64,000 nucleotides of DNA from Moraxellaceae bacterium AER2_44_116 (GCA_006546595.1 VIAD01000015.1:1-64000); one strand, 5' to 3'. Shown: positions 27,301 to 35,682, numbered from the stretch's first letter. Notes: generated from the letters alone by a model not told the origin. Numbers and translations are program-made.

Positions 27301-27838
27301 TCACAGCCGCATGAACAAAGGCTTCATCCCCTGCACGGCTTGTCCGTTGCAATTCTAAATATAAACGATCAGGAAACGCTGATAACCAATGATTCAGCAC
27401 AGGAATAGCCAATGAACTATCCGAACATAATAATAATGCACCGATGTGACTATGCTTACCTAACAGGACGATCAAGCCTTCGTTGACTGCTTCTAACCAT
27501 GCGCGTTGCACAATGGGCTTACCCAGTTGTTGGCCATCAATAAAGCCTTTAGAGACAATATGAATCAGATTAAAATAACCTGTTTCATTCATTGCCAACA
27601 CGGTGACTAAATAGACTTCTGTGCCTTCGGCCACCCACAAATCTGCGCCAAAAATCGGCTTTACACCTTTACTTTGCGCGGCTTTATAAAACTTGACTAA
27701 ACCATACAGATTACTTAAATCCGTTAATGCCAAAGCAGGCATTTCTGCTTTTTGACAGGCTTTCACGACATCGCCCACACGCACCAGTGAATCAACCAGC
27801 GAAAACTCACTATGTAAACGTAAGTGAACAAAACTCAT
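24377..27838 (-). CDS. dnaE: DNA polymerase III alpha subunit
   Basis: Replicative polymerase catalytic subunit, 1153 residues (E. coli 1160). The N-terminal PHP domain starts FVHLRLHSEFSLVDSLV. The polymerase active site has GPGRGSGAGSLVAY (355-367) and PDFDIDF with D398 and D400. The central KSHSAAYALVSYQTAYLK block and the C-terminal OB fold (ITLMGLVMDVRLFKGPRGTRAIVLLDD) are present. The N-terminal PHP His residues appear partly changed, as in E. coli, where proofreading is by DnaQ. Confidence 0.97.
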   Translation of the reverse strand: MSFVHLRLHSEFSLVDSLVRVGDVVKACQKAEMPALALTDLSNLYGLVKFYKAAQSKGVKPIFGADLWVAEGTEVYLVTVLAMNETGYFNLIHIVSKGFIDGQQLGKPIVQRAWLEAVNEGLIVLLGKHSHIGALLLCSDSSLAIPVLNHWLSAFPDRLYLELQRTSRAGDEAFVHAAVNLATQCDCPVVATNDVRFLNSAEFEAHEVRVCISQGYVLGDPKRPRDYSPEQYLKTPEQMAELFSDIPEAIENTMEIAKRCSVSVRLGKSFLPDYPIPAGMTMEEFFVDISRKGLEERLDKLFDRNDPTFPKTSTQYHDRLDFELKIINQMGFPGYFLIVMDFIAWAKNNGVPVGPGRGSGAGSLVAYVLKITDLDPIKYDLLFERFLNPERVSMPDFDIDFCMDGRDRVIDYVANHYGREAVSQIITFGTMAAKAVVRDVARVQSKPYFLADRISKLIPKTPGISLEEARKEEAQLNDLLSNPSERDFEDANEIWEMALTLEGLTRGVGKHAGGVLIAPGKLTDFTAVYCDEDGKWVSQLDKDDVESVGLVKFDFLGLRTLTILDWALVNINAKRKALGEEPLDIEKIPLDDKKTFQMLQEGKTTAVFQLESRGMKELLKKLKPSCFEDIIALVALYRPGPLESGMVDDFINRKHGRADVAFPHPDLEPVLVNTYGVILYQEQVMQIAQVLANYSLGGADMLRRAMGKKKPEEMAKERVKFMEGSSSRGVDANQAGGIFDLMEKFAGYGFNKSHSAAYALVSYQTAYLKQKYPAEFMAAVLSAEMNNTDNVVVFIEECRNMGIPIVSPDVNHSQYKFVPFNETIVYGLGAIKGVGEGPLESIINARKNGDFSDIFDFCRRIDLRKANKRTLEGLIKAGAMDTMTGVHRASIMATLSEAVKAAEQQNRNQNAGMMDLFGDVVEATPNNQYVSMLQWTDDERLQGEKDTLGLYLTGHPIDQYYDELKRYVGVKLCDLQPTRRGQSITLMGLVMDVRLFKGPRGTRAIVLLDDRSGRVEASFFGEVYEQVKELLIVDNVIIVEAEVSPDDFKGGLRVTAKKAYTLMDARMSSVRTVELTLNLSQLTAPAIIDLRQLFAKFQPTNGQKSVSLHLRCQHTSATAVLQCGDNWRIYPHDDLIKRLKQWYGNTALRLVYQ

Positions 27839-27938
27839 AAGCCAACCTCAGACATCAAACAAAAGGTATTTTCAGGGCGCGATGATAGCATTTTCAAAGT
27901 TTGTGGGGTATTTTGGATAGACTTTGATTTTTTAACTC

Positions 27939-28068
27939 AGGACTTACGCATCGCACCGCGATTAGCGCGTTTTGTGAATCTCCCCTAACCCCTCTTTCAA
28001 AAAGAGGGGGACTCCCCCCCCTTTAGTAAAGGGGGCTGGGGGGATTTAGCGATAACCGCGTAAGTCCT
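27939..28068. repeat. MITE-like element D, copy 1 with 11-bp inverted terminal repeats
   Basis: A 130-base element bounded by perfect inverted repeats AGGACTTACGC (27939-27949) and GCGTAAGTCCT (28058-28068). Inside are the block shared with copy 2 (27955-27974) and a second nested palindromic region, CCCCTAACCCCTCTTTC... against GGGGGCTGGGGGG (about 27981-28046), including a run of eight C. It has no coding capacity. It lies between dnaE and the CHAD gene, and no target-site duplication was resolved. Confidence 0.75.
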
Positions 28069-28085
28069 AAACTGAAGACTATGCC

Positions 28086-28862
28086 ATGTCGAGTATTTAC
28101 CCGTTACTAAGCCGTGAAATACATCGGCTTCATGGTCAGTTTGTGGATTGTCAGTCGCAATTAACACAGTTAGCAGAGCATCCTGAAGCCTTGCACGACT
28201 TGCGTGTCAGCCTGCGACAATTACGCAGTTTATTACGGCCATTACGCCATTTTCCAGAAATTGCAGCCTTTGATGCGGTGTTATCGAAGGTCATTAGCCA
28301 AAGTAATCGTGTTCGAGACATGGAAGTGTTGGTTGCCGAACTACAAGCTAAACAACAGGCTACGCTCTACCAACACTATCAGTTGCAGTTAACGAGCTTC
28401 TATAGCTTATTGGCCGCACACATTGAAACTGATATTGAGTTGATTATTCAACGCTTAATGACACTACCGTTATATTGGCAACATCATTCCGCTGTTTTAC
28501 CACATAAAAAACTCGAAAAGCATGTTGTGCGTTATTGTCTTCATTATCAGCAACAGTTAAAAAAACATCTCAAAAGTAAGAAAACGATCGACAAGCACCA
28601 TTTACGGTTATTGGTGAAGAAACTGCGCTACGCGTTAGAAAGTTATGGGCAATTTTTGACGTTGAATCCCAAACTGCAAATACAACTCAAAAAAACACAA
28701 GAGGCGATTGGCAATTGGCATGATCGTTCGGTATGGCTAGAACTGGCTAACCATGAGGAAGCATTACAGGTGTTAGTGACAACATGGCAAACGGAACTAC
28801 AACACCATGAGCATCTTGCGGATAAACAATTGGGGAAACTGTTGAGAAGGCTTAGAGAATAG
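28086..28862 (+). CDS. CHAD-domain protein
   Basis: A 258-residue all-helical protein of the CHAD family. The family's conserved His/Arg/Lys helices are visible: LHDLRVSLRQLRSLLRPLRHFP (37-58), SNRVRDMEVLVAELQ and IDKHHLRLLVKKLRYALESYG, then IGNWHDRSVW. CHAD domains bind polyphosphate granules or accompany CYTH triphosphatases; no CYTH gene is adjacent here. The ATG lies in a weak context shortly after the MITE-like element, so its promoter may lie in or beside that repeat. It is plus-strand, inside a stretch of minus-strand genes. Confidence 0.85.
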   Translation: MSSIYPLLSREIHRLHGQFVDCQSQLTQLAEHPEALHDLRVSLRQLRSLLRPLRHFPEIAAFDAVLSKVISQSNRVRDMEVLVAELQAKQQATLYQHYQLQLTSFYSLLAAHIETDIELIIQRLMTLPLYWQHHSAVLPHKKLEKHVVRYCLHYQQQLKKHLKSKKTIDKHHLRLLVKKLRYALESYGQFLTLNPKLQIQLKKTQEAIGNWHDRSVWLELANHEEALQVLVTTWQTELQHHEHLADKQLGKLLRRLRE

Positions 28863-28873
28863 GGATTATTTAT

Positions 28874-28896
28874 GTAGTGCGCGATGCGCACCCTAC
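28874..28896. repeat. Palindromic repeat family E, copy 1
   Basis: GTAGTGCGC pairs with GCGCACCCTAC around GAT (one mismatch). It follows the CHAD stop codon by 11 bases. A second copy is at 29659-29679. Confidence 0.75.
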
Positions 28897-29008
28897 GTTT
28901 ACTCAATAACATAAAAATCTGGCTATGATTTTGACTGTTATTTATAAAGGATTAACCGATAGCTCTAATAAAGCTGAATTTCTTAGTAATAGGAGTATTT
29001 AGCAAATA

Positions 29009-29602
29009 TTAAGGATACATTATGTATCTTTCATCGAGGCTTACAAGCAACTCCAGAATCTCTTGTTTTAAACGACTCTTTTTAGCACGATACTCTTCAT
29101 TGGTAAGTCCTTTCAGTTCCTCAAATTCCACATCATACATCTCATATTTTCTATGAAACATAAATGGAGAAAATATACTAACACCAAACATTTTTCCATC
29201 GGAAATAGTAAAATTTAAACCTGCATCATCAGAAATATGTGATCCATTTACTTTATTTCCAAATTCTTTTCTAACTGAAAAACCTCTGCGCTTAAGCTCT
29301 TTTTTGAGATCATCTAAGCACCAATCATTAATATATTTACCGTATAATGTCAACTGGGAAAAAAAACGATCACCGATATGTATAACATCAACATTTCTGT
29401 GTTCGTCATAAGCAATAATTATCTCATCTCCGTCTCCACAATTACGATAATCATCTTGAAGAAAGGTTTTTGAGCACTCAAACGTATTGACTAACATAGG
29501 TTGTGCACTACTTATACTTTTCATAGCACTAATTGCATCGTTTCTAGTCATACCTAACATCAAGCTGCCTAGACCAATGCCAGGTTTAACTTCAAAACTC
29601 AC
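29009..29602 (-). CDS. Unknown A+T-rich gene between rnhB and the CHAD gene
   Basis: A 197-residue cytoplasmic protein I cannot assign. It starts with GTG at 29602, with TAAGGAG six bases upstream, an excellent site. The N-terminal VKPGIGLGSLMLGMTRNDAISAM resembles the short opening motif seen in many small immunity-type or SMI-like proteins, but that is only a resemblance. The rest is mixed alpha/beta with an acidic helical C-terminus (YDVEFEELKGLTNEEYRAKK). Codon use is more A+T-rich than in the flanking housekeeping genes, and palindromic E repeats flank it on both sides, suggesting transfer. Confidence 0.7.
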   Translation of the reverse strand: MSFEVKPGIGLGSLMLGMTRNDAISAMKSISSAQPMLVNTFECSKTFLQDDYRNCGDGDEIIIAYDEHRNVDVIHIGDRFFSQLTLYGKYINDWCLDDLKKELKRRGFSVRKEFGNKVNGSHISDDAGLNFTISDGKMFGVSIFSPFMFHRKYEMYDVEFEELKGLTNEEYRAKKSRLKQEILELLVSLDERYIMYP

Positions 29603-29658
29603 GTTTTACTCCTTAAAAAGTGAAATTGCTCATTTTGCCTAACCAATATTTTAGTTTC

Positions 29659-29679
29659 GTAGGGTGCGTACCACGCACC
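29659..29679. repeat. Palindromic repeat family E, copy 2
   Basis: GTAGGGTGCGT and ACGCACC pair around ACC. It lies upstream of the unknown gene at 29009 and after rnhB, so the gene is bracketed by the two E copies. Confidence 0.7.
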
Positions 29680-29720
29680 ATCATTGATTATTGCTAGCTC
29701 GTAAAAACCACCTACCTCAA

Positions 29721-30329
29721 TCACAATCCCGACAACCGCCGTCCCAACTCATCCCGCACAGGCGCAAACGAACGACGATGTTCCATAATAGGCCCATGCT
29801 TTCGCAAAGCCTCTAAATGTTTCGCTGTCGGATAGCCCTTATGGTCAGCAAAGCCATAATGTGGATATTTATCATGTAGTTCCAACATTTCGGCATCGCG
29901 CGCAACTTTCGCTAAAATACTCGCCGCGCTAATGGCCGCTACCAAGGCATCCCCTTTGACTATCGCTTGTGAGGGATATGTTAAAATCGGGCATTTATTA
30001 CCATCAATCAACACATACTCAGGCGATATCGTCAAACCATTGACCGCACGCTGCATCGCTAACATCGTTGCTTTTAAAATATTAACTTCATCAATTTCTA
30101 AGCGTTCAGCGCGACCTAAACTCCATGCTAAAGCACGCGCTTTAATTTCGACCGCCAAGGCTTCACGCTTCTTTTCAGTCAGCTTTTTTGAGTCGTTTAA
30201 ACCTGCAATGGGGTCATTAGGGTCAAGAATAACCGCTGACGTAACAACTGCCCCCACTAAAGGGCCTCTACCCACTTCATCGACACCCGCAATGAGACGA
30301 TACTGTTGCAAAATTTGAGCTAATTCCAT
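29721..30329 (-). CDS. rnhB: Ribonuclease HII
   Basis: Removes RNA and single ribonucleotides from DNA-RNA hybrids. The 202-residue protein has IAGVDEVGRGPLVGAVV (13-29) with D17/E18 of the active site, LNDSKKLTEKKRE, VLIDGNKCP and the SILAKVARDAEM block. It follows lpxB by 29 bases, the conserved lpxB-rnhB arrangement; dnaE would normally come next, but other genes intervene here. Confidence 0.96.
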   Translation of the reverse strand: MELAQILQQYRLIAGVDEVGRGPLVGAVVTSAVILDPNDPIAGLNDSKKLTEKKREALAVEIKARALAWSLGRAERLEIDEVNILKATMLAMQRAVNGLTISPEYVLIDGNKCPILTYPSQAIVKGDALVAAISAASILAKVARDAEMLELHDKYPHYGFADHKGYPTAKHLEALRKHGPIMEHRRSFAPVRDELGRRLSGL

Positions 30330-30358
30330 GTGATGCGTTCTCTTATTTGTTATGGCGG

Positions 30359-31522
30359 TTAAGCCTTTATCAGATTAATAATTGCCAATGCCCCTGTTTG
30401 ACTGGCATTGACTTGTAAACTTTGATGTAACTGGGTAAATCGGGTTAATACTTGCTGACGATGGCTCGCATCATCTAACCAACCAAATGTCGCTTTAGCA
30501 ATCGCTGGCGCATCCGCCGCTTGCTGAATTAACTCGGGTACTAAAGGTTCATTCGCTAACAAATTTGGCAAACTAATATATTTGGCACGCGATAATAAAC
30601 GCACAATCCAATACGTTAACCAATGCAGCTTATAAATCACCACCATCGGTTTTTTCAACAACATGGCTTCTAAGGTGGCCGTGCCTGACGCTAAAATGAC
30701 TACGTCCGCCGCACTCATCACCAAACGCCCTACGCCTGCCCCATAGCGATCATCAAAGACATGCGCTGTTAAACCCGCCTCGGCTAATAAGCCACTAATT
30801 TGCTGCTTTCTTAAGGGATTAATCGCAGGAATAATAAACTCAGCATGAGGATATTTCTTGAGAATTAACTGGGCGGCGGCAAATAATGGCTCGGCTAAAC
30901 GCGACACCTCTCCGCCACGACTACCCGGTAATAAGGCAATTAATTGCTTATCTGCCGACAAACCCAATTGTTGACGCGCACGCTGCGTATCATTGACCAA
31001 GGGAATACTATCCGCTAAGGGATGACCGACAAATACCGCAGGTAATTGATGTAAATCATAAAACGCTTTTTCAAACGGTAATAAACATAACATTAAATCA
31101 ATCGTTGCTTTGATGTGATGAATACGCCCTTGTCGCCATGCCCATACCGATGGACTAACATAATGTACCGTTTTAATGCCTGCTGCTTTTAACTTTGCCG
31201 CCACCCCTAAATTAAAATCGGGAGCATCAATACCAATAAAAACATCTATTTTTTCGGCAATACAACGCTGAACGACTTGCTCACGAATCGCCAATAACTC
31301 TTTAATTCGGCCTAACACTTCCACCAAGCCCATTACCGACAAACGCTCTAAAGGAAACCACGACTCACCGCCTTCGGCCATCATTTGCGAGCCACAAATA
31401 CCCACAAAACGCGCATTGGGATAATGTTGTTTGAGCGCATGAATCAGACCAGCACCTAACGTGTCGCCAGAGACTTCGCCAGCCACAATGCCAAACACAA
31501 GAGGACGTTGATTATCGGACAT
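30359..31522 (-). CDS. lpxB: Lipid-A-disaccharide synthase
   Basis: Glycosyltransferase (GT19) joining UDP-2,3-diacylglucosamine and lipid X in lipid A synthesis. The 387-residue sequence has FGIVAGEVSGDTLGAGLI (10-27), FVGICGSQMMAEG, GIDAPDFNLGVA, HYVSPSVWAWRQGRI and LLPGSRGGEVSRL, all typical. It starts 19 bases after the stop of the adenine-methyltransferase gene that separates it from lpxA. Confidence 0.96.
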   Translation of the reverse strand: MSDNQRPLVFGIVAGEVSGDTLGAGLIHALKQHYPNARFVGICGSQMMAEGGESWFPLERLSVMGLVEVLGRIKELLAIREQVVQRCIAEKIDVFIGIDAPDFNLGVAAKLKAAGIKTVHYVSPSVWAWRQGRIHHIKATIDLMLCLLPFEKAFYDLHQLPAVFVGHPLADSIPLVNDTQRARQQLGLSADKQLIALLPGSRGGEVSRLAEPLFAAAQLILKKYPHAEFIIPAINPLRKQQISGLLAEAGLTAHVFDDRYGAGVGRLVMSAADVVILASGTATLEAMLLKKPMVVIYKLHWLTYWIVRLLSRAKYISLPNLLANEPLVPELIQQAADAPAIAKATFGWLDDASHRQQVLTRFTQLHQSLQVNASQTGALAIINLIKA

Positions 31523-31541
31523 CTTAATGCCTTGTTAAATT

Positions 31542-32792
31542 TCAAGAAACGGAATGGGCATGATGGTGAAGTGCGGCTATTTCTGCAAGTCGAATTTTTT
31601 CACACATTCCCTGCACACTGAGGCCGCGATGCTTTTTTTGCGTATTAACAATCAACACAAATTCAACGGTAATCGGTTTTTTCGACACGCGTTGCGCACT
31701 GACGCGATAACGTTTATGGGCATAACACAAGACTTCGGTATGGCCACGATGTAAACACATCGCTACCATCTGTTCAATGCTAATCAAGCCTTCGGTGCTA
31801 TAACTCGCTAAAATATAATGCGCATCCAAATGCGTCAGTAACGAGACAAAAGCCTGCTCCGCTTCACCACGATAATTATAGGCACTACGTCGCTCGGTAC
31901 GCCAATCACGACGGATTGCACCTTTATTACGGCCTTGTATTTTCTCGGTAACTAGCGGTTTATCCCACAACGTTAAACTATTTAAGACATGGTAATTACT
32001 GCCATAAGAGTGTTGGTTATACGGTGGGTCTAAATAGGCAATATCGACCCGCGTTTTCACCTCGGCTAATTCTTTGGCTAACGATAAGGCATCTTGTTGA
32101 TAGACATGATTCGCCCGTCGATTATCATAAAAAATGACAGGATGCAGTTGCAAGGTCGATAAAATACGCGTTAATGCCGTGCCTGTTTTACCGCCCCAAC
32201 CATTATGAAATGCTTTAAACACACCACTGGTATTACTGATATAACACGCTTGATACAGTAAGGGGGCTAATAAACACGACTTTTCAAAGGGGCTAATCAG
32301 TTGTGCTTCATCCCATATTTCTATTTGCTCACGCATCGCATCCAAGCGCAAACCATTCTCACGGGTAAAAAACATGCGATCGACTTGGGTATCAAAATAG
32401 GTATCGTGACTCGGACATAAATGCCGTGTCACCCAATCCTCCATCGGATTAACCGCATTTAAGTAGGCAATCACATTGTCATAACCACCCAACTCTAAAA
32501 AATTAGGGCTATGATTACAACTGATATAACATTGATTTAACGCTGCTGAATAAGGCTCCCAATCATTTGACAACACCCGAAAACCGCACTTTTTTGCCAT
32601 CCGTGACACCACACCGCTACCCGAAAACATATCTAAAAAAGTGGCTTGGCGAGGGTTAATACCTGTGTGATTAATGGCTTGTAAAATAATACTTAATAAA
32701 CGGCGTTTATTGCCAATATAGGGAATAAGCTGTTGAAATACATAATCTTGGGTAGAAAAAGCGGAGTGTGCATCTTTGTGATAACGAAACAT
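31542..32792 (-). CDS. D12-class DNA adenine N6-methyltransferase (orphan)
   Basis: A 416-residue methyltransferase of the Dam/D12 group. The order is PYIGNKRRLL (24-33, the substrate-binding N-terminal motif), FLDMFSGSG (52-60, AdoMet site) and YLDPPYNQ (254-260, catalytic DPPY at 255-258). A large insert between motifs I and IV (about 100-245) probably holds target recognition. No restriction nuclease gene is adjacent. It lies inside the lpxA-lpxB interval in operon orientation, 70 bases after lpxA and 19 before lpxB, so it is likely transcribed with lipid A genes. Recognition sequence unknown. Confidence 0.85.
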   Translation of the reverse strand: MFRYHKDAHSAFSTQDYVFQQLIPYIGNKRRLLSIILQAINHTGINPRQATFLDMFSGSGVVSRMAKKCGFRVLSNDWEPYSAALNQCYISCNHSPNFLELGGYDNVIAYLNAVNPMEDWVTRHLCPSHDTYFDTQVDRMFFTRENGLRLDAMREQIEIWDEAQLISPFEKSCLLAPLLYQACYISNTSGVFKAFHNGWGGKTGTALTRILSTLQLHPVIFYDNRRANHVYQQDALSLAKELAEVKTRVDIAYLDPPYNQHSYGSNYHVLNSLTLWDKPLVTEKIQGRNKGAIRRDWRTERRSAYNYRGEAEQAFVSLLTHLDAHYILASYSTEGLISIEQMVAMCLHRGHTEVLCYAHKRYRVSAQRVSKKPITVEFVLIVNTQKKHRGLSVQGMCEKIRLAEIAALHHHAHSVS

Positions 32793-32862
32793 AGAACAAT
32801 ACCGCGCCCATCCCTTTCCGACTCCAGAAAGAGCGATATCAAGCGATGGGCGTGAGAAAAAC

Positions 32863-33639
32863 TTAGCGCGTAATACCGCGTGTTGCTGATTTTAAGGTAT
32901 CAATAAACAGAGCCGCTTCAGGACAAATCGGCAGAATATCTTGCTCTAATTGCTGAATCGCCACATCTAAAGTTAAGCCTTGTCGATAGACAATTTTATA
33001 AGCCCGTTTTAACAAGGTAATCGTCTCGCTTGACCAACCGCGACGACGCATACCTTCAAAGTTCATGCCCGCCGCTTGGGCAGGGTTACCCGACACCATG
33101 ACAAAAGCAGGGATATCTTTTAACACCAAACTCGCTCCGCCCATCATGGCATGAGAGCCAATTTGACAGAACTGATGCACGCCCGTATTACCGCCAAAAA
33201 TCACACCATCACCGACTTTGACGTGACCTGCAAGCCCTGCATTATTCGCAAAAATACAATCATTACCGACGACACAATCATGAGCAATATGAACATTCAC
33301 CATAAATAAATTGTTATTGCCAATACGAGTGATACCGTTATCTTGCACGGTTCCTCGATGGATTGTACACGTCTCACGAATGACGTTATTGTCGCCAATT
33401 TCTAAAAATGTACGTTCGCCTTTATATTTTTTATCTTGGCAATCCTCACCCACCGTCGCAAATTGAAAAATACGATTATTTTTACCTATTTTAGTCGGCC
33501 CTTTAATCACGACGTGAGAACTGATTTCACAACCTGCGCCCAGTTCTACCTCAGCACCAATAATAGTGTAAGCCCCAACAATGACATCGTCGGCTAATAT
33601 TGCGCTGCTATCAATGATGGCGGTGGGATGTATTTTCAT
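32863..33639 (-). CDS. lpxA: UDP-N-acetylglucosamine acyltransferase
   Basis: First acyltransferase of lipid A synthesis. The 258-residue protein is a left-handed parallel beta-helix with hexapeptide repeats from residue 3 (IHPTAIIDSSAILADDVIVG). It has the catalytic-His region NNLFMVNVHIAHDCVVGN and a helical C-terminus (FEGMRRRGWSSETITLLKRAYKIVYR). Its ATG overlaps the fabZ stop by four bases (ATGA). The usual lpxB partner is displaced by the methyltransferase gene. Confidence 0.96.
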   Translation of the reverse strand: MKIHPTAIIDSSAILADDVIVGAYTIIGAEVELGAGCEISSHVVIKGPTKIGKNNRIFQFATVGEDCQDKKYKGERTFLEIGDNNVIRETCTIHRGTVQDNGITRIGNNNLFMVNVHIAHDCVVGNDCIFANNAGLAGHVKVGDGVIFGGNTGVHQFCQIGSHAMMGGASLVLKDIPAFVMVSGNPAQAAGMNFEGMRRRGWSSETITLLKRAYKIVYRQGLTLDVAIQQLEQDILPICPEAALFIDTLKSATRGITR

Positions 33640-34100
33640 TGCGATATTACCTGCTCGGCCACTAAAATTTCAGCACTGGCTGCGAGTTCATGACCAACCA
33701 TGGCACGACACGCAAATTTATGAATATGACGTTTACTGGTGATAAACTCTGAATGCAATGTTAGACAATCACCCGGTACAACTTGACGTTTAAAGCGGGC
33801 ATTATCTGCGCCCACAAATAAATAAATATAGCCATCTGATTGGCGTTTGCCACTGGTTAAAAATCCGAGCACACCCGAGATTTGCGCCATGGCTTCTAAA
33901 ATCAACATACCTGGCATAACTGCGTGGTTAGGAAAGTGGCCGTTGAACATTTCTTCATTAATGCTGACATTTTTAAAGCCTTTAATTGACTTTCCTATGT
34001 CAATCTCAGTGACTCTATCAACCAACAAAAAAGGATAGCGATGTGGCAATATCTCTTTGATTTGATGACTAAAAATGGGTAATTGTATGCTATCCGTCAT
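33636..34100 (-). CDS. fabZ: 3-hydroxyacyl-ACP dehydratase FabZ
   Basis: Dehydratase of the fatty-acid elongation cycle, 154 residues. Motifs: ILPHRYPFLLVDRV, the catalytic His in FNGHFPNHAVMPGMLILEAMAQ and its partner Glu in the same block. I start it at the ATG at 34100; a GTG lies two codons upstream. It overlaps the lpxD 3' end by 11 bases and the lpxA start by four, so translation is coupled along lpxD-fabZ-lpxA. Confidence 0.96.
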   Translation of the reverse strand: MTDSIQLPIFSHQIKEILPHRYPFLLVDRVTEIDIGKSIKGFKNVSINEEMFNGHFPNHAVMPGMLILEAMAQISGVLGFLTSGKRQSDGYIYLFVGADNARFKRQVVPGDCLTLHSEFITSKRHIHKFACRAMVGHELAASAEILVAEQVISQ

Positions 34101-35148
34101 ATTCACTCTCGTTTGGTGTTGCTAAGGGTAATTGCTGCACAAGTTTTTCTAACTCACGCAAACGTTTGGCCATATCATCCAGTTTTTTGAGGCGAACCGC
34201 CGTTTTTCTCCAATTTTCCGTGGTATCAAACGCTGTACCTGATGAGTAACTACCTGACTTGGTAATCGACTTGGTAATCATCGTCATGCCTGTGATCTGT
34301 ACTTTATCACAAATTTCGAGATGCCCTGCTAAACCAACACCACCTGCCAGCATACAATGCGCGCCCAATTTCGTGCTGCCTGCAATACCACAACAACCTG
34401 CAATGGCGGTATGCGCCCCAACAATGACGTTATGAGCAATGTGTACCTGATTATCAATCACCACACCTTCGTAGATAATCGTGTCATCTAACGCACCACG
34501 ATCAATGGTGGTATTGCAACCAATATCCACGTCGTTATGTAGCACCACACAGCCAATTTGTGCGATTTTATGCCAACGCCCGTGATGAGGCACAAAGCCA
34601 AAACCATCATCACCAATAATTGCGCCCGAATGAATAGTTACTCTGTCGCCAACGATACAATCATGATGAATCACGGCATTCGCTCGAATACGACAGTGTT
34701 TACCAATCAGCACACGCGCGCCAATAAATGCACCTGCCTCGATGATCGTCCCTGCACCAATAACCGCATTATCTTCGATCACTGCACAAGCACCAATACT
34801 TGCTGTTGCGTCAACAATGGCCAAATTGCTCACAACGGCTTGTGGATGGCGACCTGCATTGGGCTTAGGTGTGCGATCAAAATGATGTGTCAGTTGCGCA
34901 TAAGCCGCATACGGATTAGCCACCAACACAGCAATACCTTGATAGTCTTCTGCATCTTCAGGACGTATTAACACCGCACCTGCGTGTGTCGTTGATAACG
35001 CAGCACGGTACAGAGCGTTTGCTAAAAAACTAATGTCTGTTGATGTGGCACTTTTGAGCGTTGCTAAACCGTCAACAACATATTGACCATCACCACGTAC
35101 TGTACCGCCGACCAACCGAGCGATGTTATCCAACGTCCACGTTTGCAT
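34090..35148 (-). CDS. lpxD: UDP-3-O-(3-hydroxyacyl)glucosamine N-acyltransferase
   Basis: Adds the second acyl chain in lipid A synthesis. At 352 residues it has the N-terminal uridine-binding domain (LVGGTVRGDGQYVVDGLATLKSA), a long hexapeptide beta-helix (SIGACAVIEDNAVIGAGTII...), the catalytic-His block with VHIAHNVIVGAHTAIAGCCGIAGS and a C-terminal helix (RLKKLDDMAKRLRELEKLV). It lies between skp and fabZ. Confidence 0.96.
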   Translation of the reverse strand: MQTWTLDNIARLVGGTVRGDGQYVVDGLATLKSATSTDISFLANALYRAALSTTHAGAVLIRPEDAEDYQGIAVLVANPYAAYAQLTHHFDRTPKPNAGRHPQAVVSNLAIVDATASIGACAVIEDNAVIGAGTIIEAGAFIGARVLIGKHCRIRANAVIHHDCIVGDRVTIHSGAIIGDDGFGFVPHHGRWHKIAQIGCVVLHNDVDIGCNTTIDRGALDDTIIYEGVVIDNQVHIAHNVIVGAHTAIAGCCGIAGSTKLGAHCMLAGGVGLAGHLEICDKVQITGMTMITKSITKSGSYSSGTAFDTTENWRKTAVRLKKLDDMAKRLRELEKLVQQLPLATPNESEYDG

Positions 35149-35181
35149 AGTTAACTACTTATTTATCATGGGGCTGATTGT

Positions 35182-35682
35182 TTATTTTGCTGCATTCAAC
35201 TTTTCAGTGATTTTTTTCGTTAAATCCACGGAAGGATCAGCAAAAATCACATTCTTCTTTTCGATAATAATATCGTAATTACCTGCTTTCCGCAGTTCTT
35301 CAACCACAACTTCGGTTTTTGGAATTAAACTTTTCAGCATCTCTTGTTGTACTTCTTGAGCGCGTTTTTGTACTGCATCGGCCAAGCTTTTGAATTCATT
35401 AATTTTAGCTTCAGCCTGTTTTTGTAATTCACGTTTATCTTTATCACTCATCACCGACGCATTTTTTTGAAACTTTTCTTCAAAACCTGCAATATCTTTA
35501 CGCAAGGTATCAAGACGATCACGTTGCGGCTTCATATCTGCATTCAGTTTATCAAACGTTTTTTTAGCGGCATCTGTTGCCATAATCGCGGTTTGACTAT
35601 CTGCCACAGCCACATTACCCGCTAATACAGGTAAAGAAACCATCGTTAATGCCGCTGCTACCGCTAATAATGTAAAACGCAT
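35182..35682 (-). CDS. skp: Periplasmic chaperone Skp/OmpH
   Basis: Holds unfolded outer-membrane proteins in the periplasm for delivery to BamA. The 166-residue protein starts at the ATG at 35682, which opens a clean signal peptide (MRFTLLAVAAALTMVSLPVLAG) and has GGAG upstream. A longer open frame to 35757 overlaps bamA and lacks a site. The mature part is a Lys/Glu-rich helical hairpin (QRDLDTLRKDIAGFEEKFQK-like) with a C-terminal VVEELRKAGNYDIIIEKKNVIF strand, as expected. Confidence 0.93.
   Translation of the reverse strand: MRFTLLAVAAALTMVSLPVLAGNVAVADSQTAIMATDAAKKTFDKLNADMKPQRDRLDTLRKDIAGFEEKFQKNASVMSDKDKRELQKQAEAKINEFKSLADAVQKRAQEVQQEMLKSLIPKTEVVVEELRKAGNYDIIIEKKNVIFADPSVDLTKKITEKLNAAK

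Noticed and set aside
27975..28046. Intrinsic terminator for dnaE-side transcripts
   Set aside because: The strong C/G-rich palindrome lies upstream of dnaE rather than downstream and is part of the MITE-like element; it lacks a T tract.
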